Shown here: positions 12,677 to 20,728 of the stretch, piece after piece
Layout of the letters: every line of letters begins with the position of its first letter
Position numbering within the stretch: the first letter of the stretch is position 1
From: a virus
Direction: 5' to 3' (one strand)
Virus record (IMG/VR): IMGVR_UViG_3300033153_004644
Coordinates: 1-40,376 of that record
DNA length: 40,376 bases
Notes under the pieces: generated by a model
What the model was told of the DNA's origin: nothing
Databases searched by the model: none
Seen by the model: the letters and a program-made list of their open reading frames with translations, nothing else
Position numbers and translations under genes: made by a program

Positions 12677-13117
12677 ATGGAAGCAAAAGAATTACGATTA
12701 GGAAATTACGTAGAATTACAAATAGATCTACCTGAGATAAAAACAAAAGAAGTATCACAGGTTTTAAAATTAGAAGCCGAAAGCTCTGAAATATATTGTT
12801 TTAGTGAAAATATTCCTGATTGCGACATTTGGGATATAGAAGATGAACAAGTTAAACCTATCAAATTAACAAGAGAGTGGTTAATTAAGTTTGGGTTTGA
12901 TTGTGTGTATGATACTGACTATGAAGATTGGTTGTATGATAAAGACTCTGAAATACACGAATTAAGAATACAATATTATAATTTTAACGATGAAAATAAA
13001 TCTTCTTTTTTTGCTGTTGAGTATTTAGGTCAGATAGAAGTTAAATTAAAATATGTTCATCAATTACAAAACTTATATTTTGCATTAACAGGGAATGAAT
13101 TAATAATTAAACCTTAA
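12677..13117 (+). CDS. Conserved Bacteroidota phage protein (ELRIGN...YVHQLQNLYFALTG type)
   Basis: A 146-residue acidic protein. It starts MEAKELRLGNYVELQ, has PIKLTREWLIKFGF in the middle and ends YVHQLQNLYFALTGNEL. These three blocks define a family common in phages and mobile elements of Bacteroidota. Its function is not established to my knowledge. The small-domain start may be an OB/SH3-like barrel. It lies 11 nt after the NWSEVSR copy 2 gene. Confidence 0.7.
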   Translation: MEAKELRLGNYVELQIDLPEIKTKEVSQVLKLEAESSEIYCFSENIPDCDIWDIEDEQVKPIKLTREWLIKFGFDCVYDTDYEDWLYDKDSEIHELRIQYYNFNDENKSSFFAVEYLGQIEVKLKYVHQLQNLYFALTGNELIIKP

Positions 13118-13121
13118 AACT

Positions 13122-13340
13122 ATGTTTATATTCAAAAATTACATTAAAAAATCAGTAGTAAGAAAACGAATTACTGAATTAGAAAAGGTACGCAAAGAAA
13201 TTATCGACTCAATCAATTACAATGACAACATCCAACGTACAGCCGGATTAATGGCAAAAGAAAAAGAATTGCAATTTTGTATTAACGAATATGAAAAACT
13301 TATTATGAAAAATTATACAATATCCCTACGAAAAATATAA
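13122..13340 (+). CDS. Small coiled-coil protein
   Basis: A 72-residue basic, helical protein. KKSVVRKRITELEKVRKEII and LMAKEKELQFCINEYEKLIM have heptad spacing that suggests two antiparallel helices. No family recognised. It follows the previous gene by 4 nt. Confidence 0.55.
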   Translation: MFIFKNYIKKSVVRKRITELEKVRKEIIDSINYNDNIQRTAGLMAKEKELQFCINEYEKLIMKNYTISLRKI

Positions 13341-13366
13341 GCTGTATTCATTTAGACACAACGACT

Positions 13367-13414
13367 ATGAGAGGTTATAAATTAGAAAAATTTACGGAAG
13401 GTATTGAATTATGA
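13367..13414 (+). CDS. 15-codon frame coupled to a membrane gene
   Basis: A very short frame, MRGYKLEKFTEGIEL, whose stop overlaps the start of the membrane-protein gene by ATGA (13411-13414). It may serve only to couple translation. A gene product is doubtful. Confidence 0.25.
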   Translation: MRGYKLEKFTEGIEL

Positions 13415-13626
13415 AATTTATAGAGAACTTACACTTTATTGTAGGATTAATAGCACTTATCAATATGGCTATAAGTGCCATAGGAGTTGTAATTACAATA
13501 ATAACTGGGAATGAATTAATATATGCGATTACAGGCTTATCGTTATTAATTGCAATTTTAGGAACAATAATATATAATCTTTGGACTATTCAATTAAATA
13601 AATTAAACGATGAAAAAACTAACTAA
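13411..13626 (+). CDS. Small membrane protein, two transmembrane segments
   Basis: A 71-residue protein with hydrophobic segments at about residues 8-31 (HFIVGLIALINMAISAIGVV onward) and 38-58 (AITGLSLLIAILGTII). A short charged tail follows. It is the first of three overlapping tiny membrane-protein genes. It lies far from the lysis genes, in the early region, so exclusion of other phages or membrane anchoring of replication is more likely than a holin role. That is inference. Confidence 0.6.
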   Translation: MKFIENLHFIVGLIALINMAISAIGVVITIITGNELIYAITGLSLLIAILGTIIYNLWTIQLNKLNDEKTN

Positions 13627-13702
13627 CCTCTGGAACAAATACCCATTTGTAATTACAGTATTCACATTATTTATAATAATCATTTTAATTATAGCATTAT
13701 GA
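13610..13702 (+). CDS. 30-residue membrane protein
   Basis: MKKLTNLWNKYPFVITVF then TLFIIIILIIAL: a short charged start and one hydrophobic helix. It overlaps the preceding gene by 17 nt and the following one by 4 nt (ATGA), a strong sign of translational coupling. Confidence 0.5.
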   Translation: MKKLTNLWNKYPFVITVFTLFIIIILIIAL

Positions 13703-13797
13703 AAAAAGAACCTAAATATTATGAAGTAAACAAAGCAATAACCATTGCAGTAATTGCAATAATCGCAATATGTTTAATCGTTAGTCAGTTCTGCTAA
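13699..13797 (+). CDS. 32-residue membrane protein
   Basis: MKKEPKYYEVNKAITIAVIA then IIAICLIVSQFC: a charged N terminus and one transmembrane helix. Third member of the tiny membrane set. The next promoter's -33 box begins immediately after its stop. Confidence 0.5.
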   Translation: MKKEPKYYEVNKAITIAVIAIIAICLIVSQFC

Positions 13798-13828
13798 TTT
13801 GATACTAACTTAATTAATCGTATATTTG
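13798..13828 (+). promoter_or_regulatory. Rightward promoter before the nuclease and terminase genes
   Basis: TTTG (13798-13801), a 19-nt spacer ending in CG, then TATATTTG (13821-13828), an ideal match. The expected transcription start falls within a few bases of the ATG at 13832. Confidence 0.75.
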
Positions 13829-13831
13829 TAT

Positions 13832-13982
13832 ATGTTTTTATACCATCAAAACTGAGTACAGCGAAAACACTAAAAGACTTGCAGAATTTTTAAACTGGAA
13901 GTATGAGGTAATTGTTACCGTTCCATTATTTGGCGAAAACGAAAAGCATATTGAATTATTAACTGATATAGGAGTGAACTAA
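13832..13982 (+). pseudogene. Probable frameshifted small gene at a T5 run
   Basis: From codon ACC (13843) onward one frame is open and protein-like (TIKTEYSENTKRLAEFLNW to TDIGVN), and its stop overlaps the VRR-NUC start by TAATG. It has no ATG, GTG or TTG start. The ATG at 13832 is followed by TTTTT; with four T residues the frame would join as MFYTIKTEYSEN. This may be a sequencing error, a phase-variable run or slippage after a leaderless start. Function unknown. Confidence 0.5.
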
Positions 13983-14353
13983 TGACCGAAAAGGATTTGC
14001 ATAAAAGTATATGTTTTTATTTACAAGCTCAATATCCTAAAGTTATATTTAATACTGATATGTCAGGACTAAAGTTAACTATGGGTCAATCAGTCCAAGC
14101 TAAGAAATTAAGAAGTTCAAACGGCTTTCCAGATATTACGATCCTAGAACCTAGTACAGGCTATAATGCTCTATTTATTGAGGTAAAAAAAGAAACACCA
14201 TATAAAAAAGATGGCACGTTAAAATCAAATAGACACTTAGAAGAACAGCAAGAAATGCACAAACAATTAATGATTAAAGGTTATTATGCTGCATTTGTAT
14301 GGAGTTTTGAACAAGCTAAAGAGATTCTAGACGAATATTTAAATAACAGGTAA
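13982..14353 (+). CDS. VRR-NUC domain nuclease
   Basis: A 123-residue protein of the VRR-NUC type (PD-(D/E)XK superfamily). SNGFPDITIL holds the catalytic aspartate, ALFIEVKKE gives the ExK motif, and HLEEQQEMHKQLMIKGYYAA, with the closing helix EQAKEILDEYL, is the typical end. Free-standing phage members are thought to act on branched DNA such as Holliday junctions, which would prepare concatemers for packaging. Its place just before the terminase genes agrees. Confidence 0.8.
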   Translation: MTEKDLHKSICFYLQAQYPKVIFNTDMSGLKLTMGQSVQAKKLRSSNGFPDITILEPSTGYNALFIEVKKETPYKKDGTLKSNRHLEEQQEMHKQLMIKGYYAAFVWSFEQAKEILDEYLNNR

Positions 14354-14400
14354 AAATACAAAGCATTGCAAACAAACAACTTAAATAAAATTCAGTTATA

Positions 14401-14619
14401 ATGTTACAGTATGAAAACAAAACAATAAAACGATTAAGACTAGAACGCGATGATTGTCCTGTTTGTAATTCAGATCAACATGAAGTGATTTATAAAGGCA
14501 AAAGAAAACATCCAGAGGCTAGGTATTTTAAAAGACTTAAATGTCTTGTTTGTGATTACGAGTATATAGCCGAGTCTGAAAAAGAATTTAATGAACGTGT
14601 TAACGATTTTATAAAGTAA
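14401..14619 (+). CDS. Zinc-ribbon protein upstream of terminase
   Basis: A 72-residue basic protein with two knuckles, CPVC (in RDDCPVCNS) and CLVC (in KCLVCDYEY), 28 residues apart. This is a zinc ribbon, likely binding nucleic acid. It overlaps the small terminase gene by one base, so the two are coexpressed. It may be a late-gene regulator or a packaging accessory. Confidence 0.6.
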   Translation: MLQYENKTIKRLRLERDDCPVCNSDQHEVIYKGKRKHPEARYFKRLKCLVCDYEYIAESEKEFNERVNDFIK

Positions 14620-15128
14620 TGGGAGCGCCTAAAGAAAACCAATTTTGGAAACTAAGAAGTAAACACGGAAGAGATAAGGTATTTTCTACTCCTGAACATT
14701 TTTTAAAAGCAGCCTATGAATACTTTGAGTACGTAGATAAAAATCCTTGGATACATAACGAGGTTGTAAAAACAGGTATTGATGCAGGTAAAATACTCCC
14801 AGTGCCAACAATTAAACCTTATACAATAACAGCACTATGTATTTTTTTAGACATAACTCATAAGACTTTTTTAAAGTATGAAAAGGAAGACTCGTATAAA
14901 GATTTTGTCCAAGTCTTTACGCACGTAAGGGATGTAATAGAAAATAATCAATTTGAAGGAGCTGTTGTAGGTGCTTATAATGCGAGCATAATTGCAAGAA
15001 AATTAGGACTTACTGAAAAGTTAGATCATAAAAGCTCGGACGGCTCAATGTCACCAATAGACTTAGCTGGATTAAGCGAAGATGAAAAACAGTTGTTTCT
15101 AAAAATAGCAAGAAAACAAAAAGATTGA
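14619..15128 (+). CDS. terS: Terminase small subunit
   Basis: A 169-residue protein of the DNA-packaging small-subunit type. KENQFWKLRSKHGRDKVFST at the start and YTITALCIFLDITHKTFLKY (an HTH-like region) are characteristic. The following helices, NNQFEGAVVGAYNASIIARK, and LGLTEKLDHKSS are typical of small terminases. It recognises the phage packaging site and delivers DNA to the large subunit. Its stop overlaps the TTG start of the large subunit. Confidence 0.8.
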   Translation: MGAPKENQFWKLRSKHGRDKVFSTPEHFLKAAYEYFEYVDKNPWIHNEVVKTGIDAGKILPVPTIKPYTITALCIFLDITHKTFLKYEKEDSYKDFVQVFTHVRDVIENNQFEGAVVGAYNASIIARKLGLTEKLDHKSSDGSMSPIDLAGLSEDEKQLFLKIARKQKD

Positions 15129-16606
15129 AAATAACTAAAGAATTTTTATATGAAGTCGAAAGGCAAATCTGTGTTGAGTCTTTTTACGAGTTCGTTAAAA
15201 GCTTTTGGGATGAAATAATACAAGAGGAATTTAAAGACGCTCCACACATAAAATATATTTGCGATGAACTTCAATATTTAGTACCATTCATAAAAGGTAG
15301 AAAAAAGAAACCTTACGATCTAATAATAAACGTACCTCCGGGATCTACAAAAACAACTTTAGTACTTCAGATGTTCCCAGCTTATTTGTGGGGAATTGAT
15401 CCTACAGCAAGGATAATATCAAGCTCACATTCAGCTAGTTTATCAATTGAAAGTGCATCTAAAAGCAGAGATATAATACTTTGTTCAAAATATAGAAGAT
15501 TTTTCCCAGATGTAGAACTAAGAAGTGATAAGTCAGCAAAAACAAGTTACGAAAATACAAAAAACGGCACAAGAGATGTTACATCTACCGGTTCTGGTAT
15601 AACAGGTAGACACGCCCACATTAAACTAATGGACGACTTGCAGGAAATAAGCAAAGCAACATCTACTCCAGATAGAGAAAAAGCAATAAACCATATGAAA
15701 ACTCTATTTACCAGAGAGGTGGAAAAGGGTAATAGCATAAATGTTTTGATTATGCAAAGACTCCACGAATTAGATTGTACTGCTTATTTATTAGGATTGT
15801 CAAGTAAAAGGAAAGTAAAACATATTTGTTTGCCCGCTGAATTAAGCGATTTGGTAAGTCCAATAGAATGCAAAGCTATGTATTCTGATGATCTACTAGA
15901 CCCAGTGAGAATGAGTATAGATATATTAGAAGAAAAAGCAATAGAATTAGGTACTTATGGATATTCTTCGCAATTCAAACAAGAGCCAACACCACCAGAA
16001 GGAGGTATAATTAAGAGAAATTGGTTTAATTTAATGCCTAAAGAACAATTTCTTATCGATAAATCAGTGTTTCACTTTTTTATAGATACTGCTTACGAAA
16101 AGAAGAAAAACGTAAATAAATCAACTAAAGAAGCTCGAAATGATCCAACTGGATTACTATGTACTGTTGAGCAAATGGGTATTATTTACATTTGGGATTA
16201 CAGGGAGGTGTACATGGAGCTACCTGAACTTGTTAGGTTTATTGAAAGTTGGGCTAAGTCAAATAACTACACGAATCAAAGCTTAATAAAAATAGAGCCT
16301 AAAGCCTCTGGTAAAAGTACAGTGCAGACAATACGTGAATTTACATCTTTAAATGTTAGTGAAATAGAGGGAGGCAAAGACAGTAAAGAAACTGAATTAA
16401 CTAATGCTGCACCATCTATTGAAAGTAGAAGATTTACATTAATAATAGGTGAGTGGAATAGATTGTTTTTAGATCGTGTTTGTGGTTTCCCGAATGCAGC
16501 ACACGATGAAGCTGTAGATTTAATTTGTTATGCTAAAAAGTTCTATATTGACAGCAACCCCAACGCATCAGAACAAGCTTACAAGAAAGCTGCAAGATAT
16601 ATATAA
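15125..16606 (+). CDS. terL: Terminase large subunit
   Basis: A 493-residue packaging motor. The ATPase part has Walker A VPPGSTKTT (residues 70-78) and Walker B IKLMDD (D170, D171), with a coupling region around GSGITGRHAH. The nuclease part has HFFIDTAYE (D321), KIEPKASGKS (E391) and AAHDEAVD (D461/D465). It pumps DNA into proheads and cuts it. The start is TTG at 15125, overlapping the small-subunit stop (TTGA), with no nearby ATG, so coupled reinitiation is likely. Confidence 0.9.
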   Translation: MKITKEFLYEVERQICVESFYEFVKSFWDEIIQEEFKDAPHIKYICDELQYLVPFIKGRKKKPYDLIINVPPGSTKTTLVLQMFPAYLWGIDPTARIISSSHSASLSIESASKSRDIILCSKYRRFFPDVELRSDKSAKTSYENTKNGTRDVTSTGSGITGRHAHIKLMDDLQEISKATSTPDREKAINHMKTLFTREVEKGNSINVLIMQRLHELDCTAYLLGLSSKRKVKHICLPAELSDLVSPIECKAMYSDDLLDPVRMSIDILEEKAIELGTYGYSSQFKQEPTPPEGGIIKRNWFNLMPKEQFLIDKSVFHFFIDTAYEKKKNVNKSTKEARNDPTGLLCTVEQMGIIYIWDYREVYMELPELVRFIESWAKSNNYTNQSLIKIEPKASGKSTVQTIREFTSLNVSEIEGGKDSKETELTNAAPSIESRRFTLIIGEWNRLFLDRVCGFPNAAHDEAVDLICYAKKFYIDSNPNASEQAYKKAARYI

Positions 16607-16628
16607 CAAGTATTTATATTTAAAAATG

Positions 16629-16657
16629 TTGTATAACATAAATTATTTGTATATTTG
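16629..16657 (+). promoter_or_regulatory. Promoter of the head genes
   Basis: TTG (16629-16631), an 18-nt spacer ending in TG, then TATATTTG (16650-16657). It starts the transcript running through the portal and minor head genes. Confidence 0.65.
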
Positions 16658-16682
16658 TATAGATTAATCAAAATAAAATGCT

Positions 16683-17027
16683 ATGGCAAAGTTTAAATAT
16701 TCAGAAAAAGCTATCTTAAAAGCTACGAGTAAAGAGGTTATTATATCTAAAGTAATAACTAACTTCGGGTCAAACACTACAAAGTACGAGCTAAAAACAG
16801 GCGAAAAAGTATCCGATAATGATTTATTGAAGTTTACAGAAGCCGAAAAGATTTCAAAAGTATTACATAAGTCTGTAAAAAAAGGCAAAACAAACATTAA
16901 AAAGTTAGCAAAAGACATATCGGAAATATCTGATGAAAAAACAAGTCTCTCACCTATGGAACATGCAGACGAAACGCCCATAAATAAAGAGATTAAAAAA
17001 ACAGAGTCGAACGCAAAAACAGAGTAA
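16683..17027 (+). CDS. Hypothetical protein before the portal gene
   Basis: A 114-residue basic protein. The N-terminal 60 residues have short strands (KEVIISKVITNFGSN, KYELKTGEKVSD) and the C-terminal half is a charged, probably disordered tail. No family recognised. The position between terminase and portal, with its own promoter, suggests a head-assembly or regulatory accessory. Confidence 0.55.
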   Translation: MAKFKYSEKAILKATSKEVIISKVITNFGSNTTKYELKTGEKVSDNDLLKFTEAEKISKVLHKSVKKGKTNIKKLAKDISEISDEKTSLSPMEHADETPINKEIKKTESNAKTE

Positions 17028-17030
17028 AAA

Positions 17031-18428
17031 ATGACTCAAGATCAATTAGATTTAATACTCGCTTTACCAAAGATCGAAGATCAGATAAAAGCACTTTCTG
17101 TTTCTTCTTTTGACATTCCTAAATGGACTGATTTAGAAAAACAATATGATCCAGATAAGCACGCAATCAAGAAGGATTTAACTAGGTATCCAATAATAAC
17201 AAACGCCTCTACAGGTGGTGATGACATGAAACGAATAACAAGAGCCTTACAGAGGCTTGCAGTCCATCGTATGTCTCAGATAATGGGTGTTACTCCAGTT
17301 AAGCGATCATATACTTACGACTCCAACTCGCAACAAGATGCTGTCGATGTGATAGAAGAAATATACAAAGTTCATAATAATATCGATGCTGAAAACATTG
17401 AGCGTTTTAAAATGAATAATGCTAGTTGTCAAGTTGCAACTGTTTGGCGTGTTTTAGATGAAGAAAATACAATTAAGGAATATACAGCGAAATTAAAATT
17501 GGCTCATACTTCTTATTCTGAAATTGATGGGTATAAGATTTATGCTAACATTGACAATAATAGAAATTTATTAGTTATTTCATTTTCTTACAAAGACTCA
17601 TCGGATATTGAATATTTTGATATTTATATCGGAGGTTTAAATCCAGAATTCAGAAGCTATACTAAAAAAGAAGCTTGGGTGTTAACAGAAATGAAAGAGA
17701 ACCCAAAGAAACTAGACTTCTTTCCTGTTTCTTATACTCATTTAAAACAACCTGTTTGGGGCGGGGACTCTGGAACGGATCATGTAGAAACTATTGAAGA
17801 AACTACTTCTTATCGTGCTATGTACATAAAAAAGAACTCTGTACCATTAGCTACAATCGATTACGGTAAAATCTCAGGTAGACAAAAAGCTACAGGAACA
17901 GAAACAGATGAAGATAAGCGTAGATTAATAGAATTAGGTGAGGGGGGGAAACTTGAATATGTTGTTTGGGATGTTAATAATGGAACATCGGAGCAACAAA
18001 TTAAAGATGCCTTAAATGCTTTCTTTGATGATAACCAAATCCCTAACATATCCCTATCAGAATTAATAAAATCTAATGCCTCCGCCGAGAATAAAGAATT
18101 AATGCTGACAGATAGTAAGTCAAGAGCCTTAGATTTGGGCGGTGAATGGGAAAAACTATTTAATGAAGAGTTAAATAAAATAGTTATACCATTTGCGAAA
18201 GTTATGTTTCCTAGTTTAGCAAAAGACTTCGAAACTATTTCAGTAAGAAGCAAGATAGTTCCATTCTCAATTAAAACCGATAAAGAGAATTCAGAATTAA
18301 TAGCTAATGCCGGGAATGCAATGAGTCTTAAAACTAAAGTTGATGTTTTAAATTTAGTTGATGATAAAGTAGCTGAAGTAGAAAGAATTGAAGCTGAAAA
18401 TGCAGCTAATGCAAACCAAGGGCTATGA
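17031..18428 (+). CDS. Portal protein
   Basis: A 465-residue protein consistent with the SPP1 gp6-like portal family. There is an early MKRITRALQRLAVHRMSQIM segment, a beta-rich wing domain, LDFFPVSYTHLKQPVWGGDS as the typical hinge region, then the stem and C-terminal helical crown. The ring of twelve subunits forms the DNA entry vertex. It lies between terminase and minor head genes, as expected, and overlaps the next gene by ATGA. Confidence 0.8.
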   Translation: MTQDQLDLILALPKIEDQIKALSVSSFDIPKWTDLEKQYDPDKHAIKKDLTRYPIITNASTGGDDMKRITRALQRLAVHRMSQIMGVTPVKRSYTYDSNSQQDAVDVIEEIYKVHNNIDAENIERFKMNNASCQVATVWRVLDEENTIKEYTAKLKLAHTSYSEIDGYKIYANIDNNRNLLVISFSYKDSSDIEYFDIYIGGLNPEFRSYTKKEAWVLTEMKENPKKLDFFPVSYTHLKQPVWGGDSGTDHVETIEETTSYRAMYIKKNSVPLATIDYGKISGRQKATGTETDEDKRRLIELGEGGKLEYVVWDVNNGTSEQQIKDALNAFFDDNQIPNISLSELIKSNASAENKELMLTDSKSRALDLGGEWEKLFNEELNKIVIPFAKVMFPSLAKDFETISVRSKIVPFSIKTDKENSELIANAGNAMSLKTKVDVLNLVDDKVAEVERIEAENAANANQGL

Positions 18429-18916
18429 TTATAAAAAAGGAAATTAATATACCTATTTACGGTGGATATCTGATAATAATGATAACTGATAAAAAAACTA
18501 ATATATCAGATCATTATGATGATTTAGGAGAAGAAAACGAAATAGATTACGGACATTGCGCAAAAGTTAATAGTATTCAAAATAAAAAATCTACTAGATC
18601 ATATTTAGTTGCTTTTAATATTAAAAATGAATATGCCAAAATAACAAACGGAGTAATATCTCATGAAGCTTTTCATGCAACAGATATGATACTTAATTAT
18701 TCTGGATTAGAATTAGTAGATCAATCTTGCGAGGCTTATTCTTATTTATTGCAATGGATTATTAATAATATCTATCAGTTCTTTAATGAAAAAGAAATTG
18801 AAATTAGTCTAAATGCAGTTGTTACAGACATAGATAATAGTAATTTGACAATTACGGAATTAGTAGAAAAATTAGGTAAAAAAGGAGCTGCAAAATACCT
18901 TAACGATAATTCATAA
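18425..18916 (+). CDS. Small zincin-type metallopeptidase in the head cluster
   Basis: A 163-residue protein with HEAFH at residues 80-84 in ITNGVISHEAFHATDM, the HExxH zinc and catalytic motif. A possible third ligand is E103 in QSCEAYSYLLQWI, 19 residues after the second histidine, which is gluzincin-like. The protein is small for a full metallopeptidase. It sits between portal and minor head genes, where tailed phages often encode the prohead protease, and no serine-type prohead protease is seen elsewhere. A role in capsid maturation is therefore possible but unproven. Confidence 0.6.
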   Translation: MIIKKEINIPIYGGYLIIMITDKKTNISDHYDDLGEENEIDYGHCAKVNSIQNKKSTRSYLVAFNIKNEYAKITNGVISHEAFHATDMILNYSGLELVDQSCEAYSYLLQWIINNIYQFFNEKEIEISLNAVVTDIDNSNLTITELVEKLGKKGAAKYLNDNS

Positions 18917-19971
18917 TGTCAATACCTAGTCAAAGAAAATACGATCAAATACACACTAGAAATGTAGAATTATACGGCAAAAGAATTAAAAGAGCGTATA
19001 ACAGAACTATTGACGAAATATCAGAATTAACTTACAGATTAAGTTTAAATCCAAATAACGAATTTTACTTTCGAAATAACCCAACGGTAAGTAAAAAGGT
19101 AGATGCTTTATTAAAACAGTTATATACCGATGTAAAAGGATTGACAGTAGAAGGTATTAATACAGAGTGGGGGGTCGCTGTTGATAAAAACAACACTTTA
19201 GCTACATATGCAGCTGGTGACTCATTATCAGAATTACCCGACGAATATAAAAAGAAGTGGTTTACAAATAACGATCCTGCAAGAAGGGCGTTTTTAGCTC
19301 GTAAAGATAACGGATTAGGATTAAGCGATAAAGTATGGAGAAATACCAAGCAGTTAAAATATGAATTAGAATTGGCTTTAGATGTTGGAATAAGTAAAGG
19401 AAAGTCGGCGGCTAGTTTATCAAGAGATGTAAGAGGTTATTTAAATGAGCCTGACAAACTTTTTAGGAGGGTAAAAGACGAAAAAGGAGTATTAAGATTA
19501 TCGAAGGCTGCAAAAGCATACAGCCCTGGTCAAGGTCGTTACAGATCGAGTTTTAAAAACGCTTTGAGGCTAACAGCTAATGAAACAAATTTTTCTTATA
19601 ATGCATCGGAACTTGAAAAGCGAAAAAGTCAAGATTTTATAACGGGTGTTAGAATTAAAACAACTCCCGGATATACCTCAATAGTTGATAGGGGCGGTAT
19701 AATTTGCGGTGATTTAGCCGGAGACTACCCAAAAGATTTTGATTTTACATATAAATGGCATGTGAACTGTCGCTGTATATCACTAAACATCATAAAAACA
19801 AGATCAGAATTAGATAATGATGTTGATAGAATATTACAAGGCAAAGAACCGCTAAAAAAGAGTGTAAATTCAGTAAATAAAAAACCCGCAAATTATACGG
19901 GCTATATTAAAGATAACAAAAAGACATGGAGTAACTGGAAGAACCAGCCACGAACTTTCGAGGCTAATTAA
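18916..19971 (+). CDS. Minor head protein, Mu F/SPP1 gp7-like
   Basis: A 351-residue protein. The C-terminal core has ALRLTANETNFSYNASELEK, GVRIKTTPGYTSI, CGDLAGDYP and WHVNCRCISL, matching Mu F-like minor head proteins, which bind the portal and enter the head with the DNA. The N-terminal half is helical (ISELTYRLSL and so on). It starts at the base overlapping the metallopeptidase stop. Its 3' end contains a terminator for the opposite strand and lies 8 nt from a convergent gene. Confidence 0.8.
   Translation: MSIPSQRKYDQIHTRNVELYGKRIKRAYNRTIDEISELTYRLSLNPNNEFYFRNNPTVSKKVDALLKQLYTDVKGLTVEGINTEWGVAVDKNNTLATYAAGDSLSELPDEYKKKWFTNNDPARRAFLARKDNGLGLSDKVWRNTKQLKYELELALDVGISKGKSAASLSRDVRGYLNEPDKLFRRVKDEKGVLRLSKAAKAYSPGQGRYRSSFKNALRLTANETNFSYNASELEKRKSQDFITGVRIKTTPGYTSIVDRGGIICGDLAGDYPKDFDFTYKWHVNCRCISLNIIKTRSELDNDVDRILQGKEPLKKSVNSVNKKPANYTGYIKDNKKTWSNWKNQPRTFEAN
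19879..19901 (-). terminator. Leftward terminator inside the minor head gene
   Basis: On the minus strand: CCCG (19901-19898), a 9-nt loop, CGGG (19888-19885), then TTTTTT (19884-19879). The stem gains one G-U pair. It would end the leftward five-gene operon just after its last gene, within the coding part of the convergent head gene. Confidence 0.45.
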
Positions 19972-19979
19972 TTCTATCA

Positions 19980-20402
19980 TTATTTTATATGTTTAAACGA
20001 GTTAGCGTTAACACCCCAATCACCATCTTTACCAGTCTTTCTAACTTCCAACTCTTTAACTAATCTACATTGAACTTTAGTTTTTTGCACCTTTTTACCT
20101 TCTTGTTTGTTCTCAAGATGCAAAACAAAGTCTTTTACTACACTGCTTGAATTAATGATTGGTTTAATATCTACTTTTGTAGACATCTTTAATAGGCTAT
20201 ATATACCCATTAATTGACCTTCTACGCTAATTCTACCAACATATAAACATTCGTTTTGCTGAGTAAGTGTAATGAATTTCTTTAGTTCTTCAAAAGTTTG
20301 ATCTTGTACAGAAAATGCGTCGATAAAATTCTCTAAGTGTTCTTGTGCTGTTTTACTCATTGGCTTACCTAAATTGATTACCTTTCTATTGTCGTTATTC
20401 AT
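19980..20402 (-). CDS. Hypothetical protein, last gene of the leftward operon
   Basis: A 140-residue protein. The N terminus reads MNNDNRKVINLGKPMSKTAQ; the middle is helical (EHLENFIDAFSVQDQTFEEL) followed by CLYVGRISVEGQLMGIYSLL; and the end is basic with GKDGDWGVNANSFKHIK. No family recognised. It overlaps the preceding gene by one base. As the largest product of this inserted operon it is the best candidate for its main activity. Confidence 0.6.
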   Translation of the reverse strand: MNNDNRKVINLGKPMSKTAQEHLENFIDAFSVQDQTFEELKKFITLTQQNECLYVGRISVEGQLMGIYSLLKMSTKVDIKPIINSSSVVKDFVLHLENKQEGKKVQKTKVQCRLVKELEVRKTGKDGDWGVNANSFKHIK

Positions 20403-20584
20403 TATTTTATTTTTAGTGCTATATTATAATCATAAGATATAATTGAGCCATTAATATCTGCATATGCATTTGTTTTTAAATCTATTTCCTGAATAATACA
20501 GTCATTTGATTTATTGAAATCCTTAATAAGACGGTCAAGCTCTTTCTTGAATTGACCTATTGTTTTATTTTCCATGTTCTTCAT
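20402..20584 (-). CDS. Small hypothetical protein of the leftward operon
   Basis: A 60-residue protein from the ATG at 20584, or 57 residues from the ATG at 20575 (MENKTIGQFKKELDRLIKDF), which leaves a shorter overlap with the gene before it. A helix is followed by strands (IIQEIDLKTNAYADINGSII). Function unknown. Confidence 0.55.
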   Translation of the reverse strand: MKNMENKTIGQFKKELDRLIKDFNKSNDCIIQEIDLKTNAYADINGSIISYDYNIALKIK

Positions 20585-20726
20585 CTTTTATTTCTTTGGC
20601 TGCAATAATCATAATGTTGTAAATCTTGTCTTTAGTCTGGAAAGCTGCATCAAGAGGACTGACACCATCTTTAAAAAGTTTTCGGAATTGCTTTTTAATC
20701 TCTTCTTTTATTAGTTGTTCATTCAT
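20565..20726 (-). CDS. Small helical protein of the leftward operon
   Basis: A 53-residue basic, helical protein: MNEQLIKEEIKKQFRKLFKD then GVSPLDAAFQTKDKIYNIMI and a charged end. It lies 2 nt after the RHH-like gene and overlaps the following one by up to 20 nt. No family recognised; packing and coupling support a real gene. Confidence 0.55.
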   Translation of the reverse strand: MNEQLIKEEIKKQFRKLFKDGVSPLDAAFQTKDKIYNIMIIAAKEIKDEEHGK

Positions 20727-20728
20727 GA

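Noticed and set aside
13091-13521. 15-bp direct repeat GGGAATGAATTAATA at 13091-13105 and 13507-13521
   Set aside because: Both copies lie in frame encoding TGNELI in unrelated proteins, with no extension on either side. Most likely coincidence or a trace of a short local copy.
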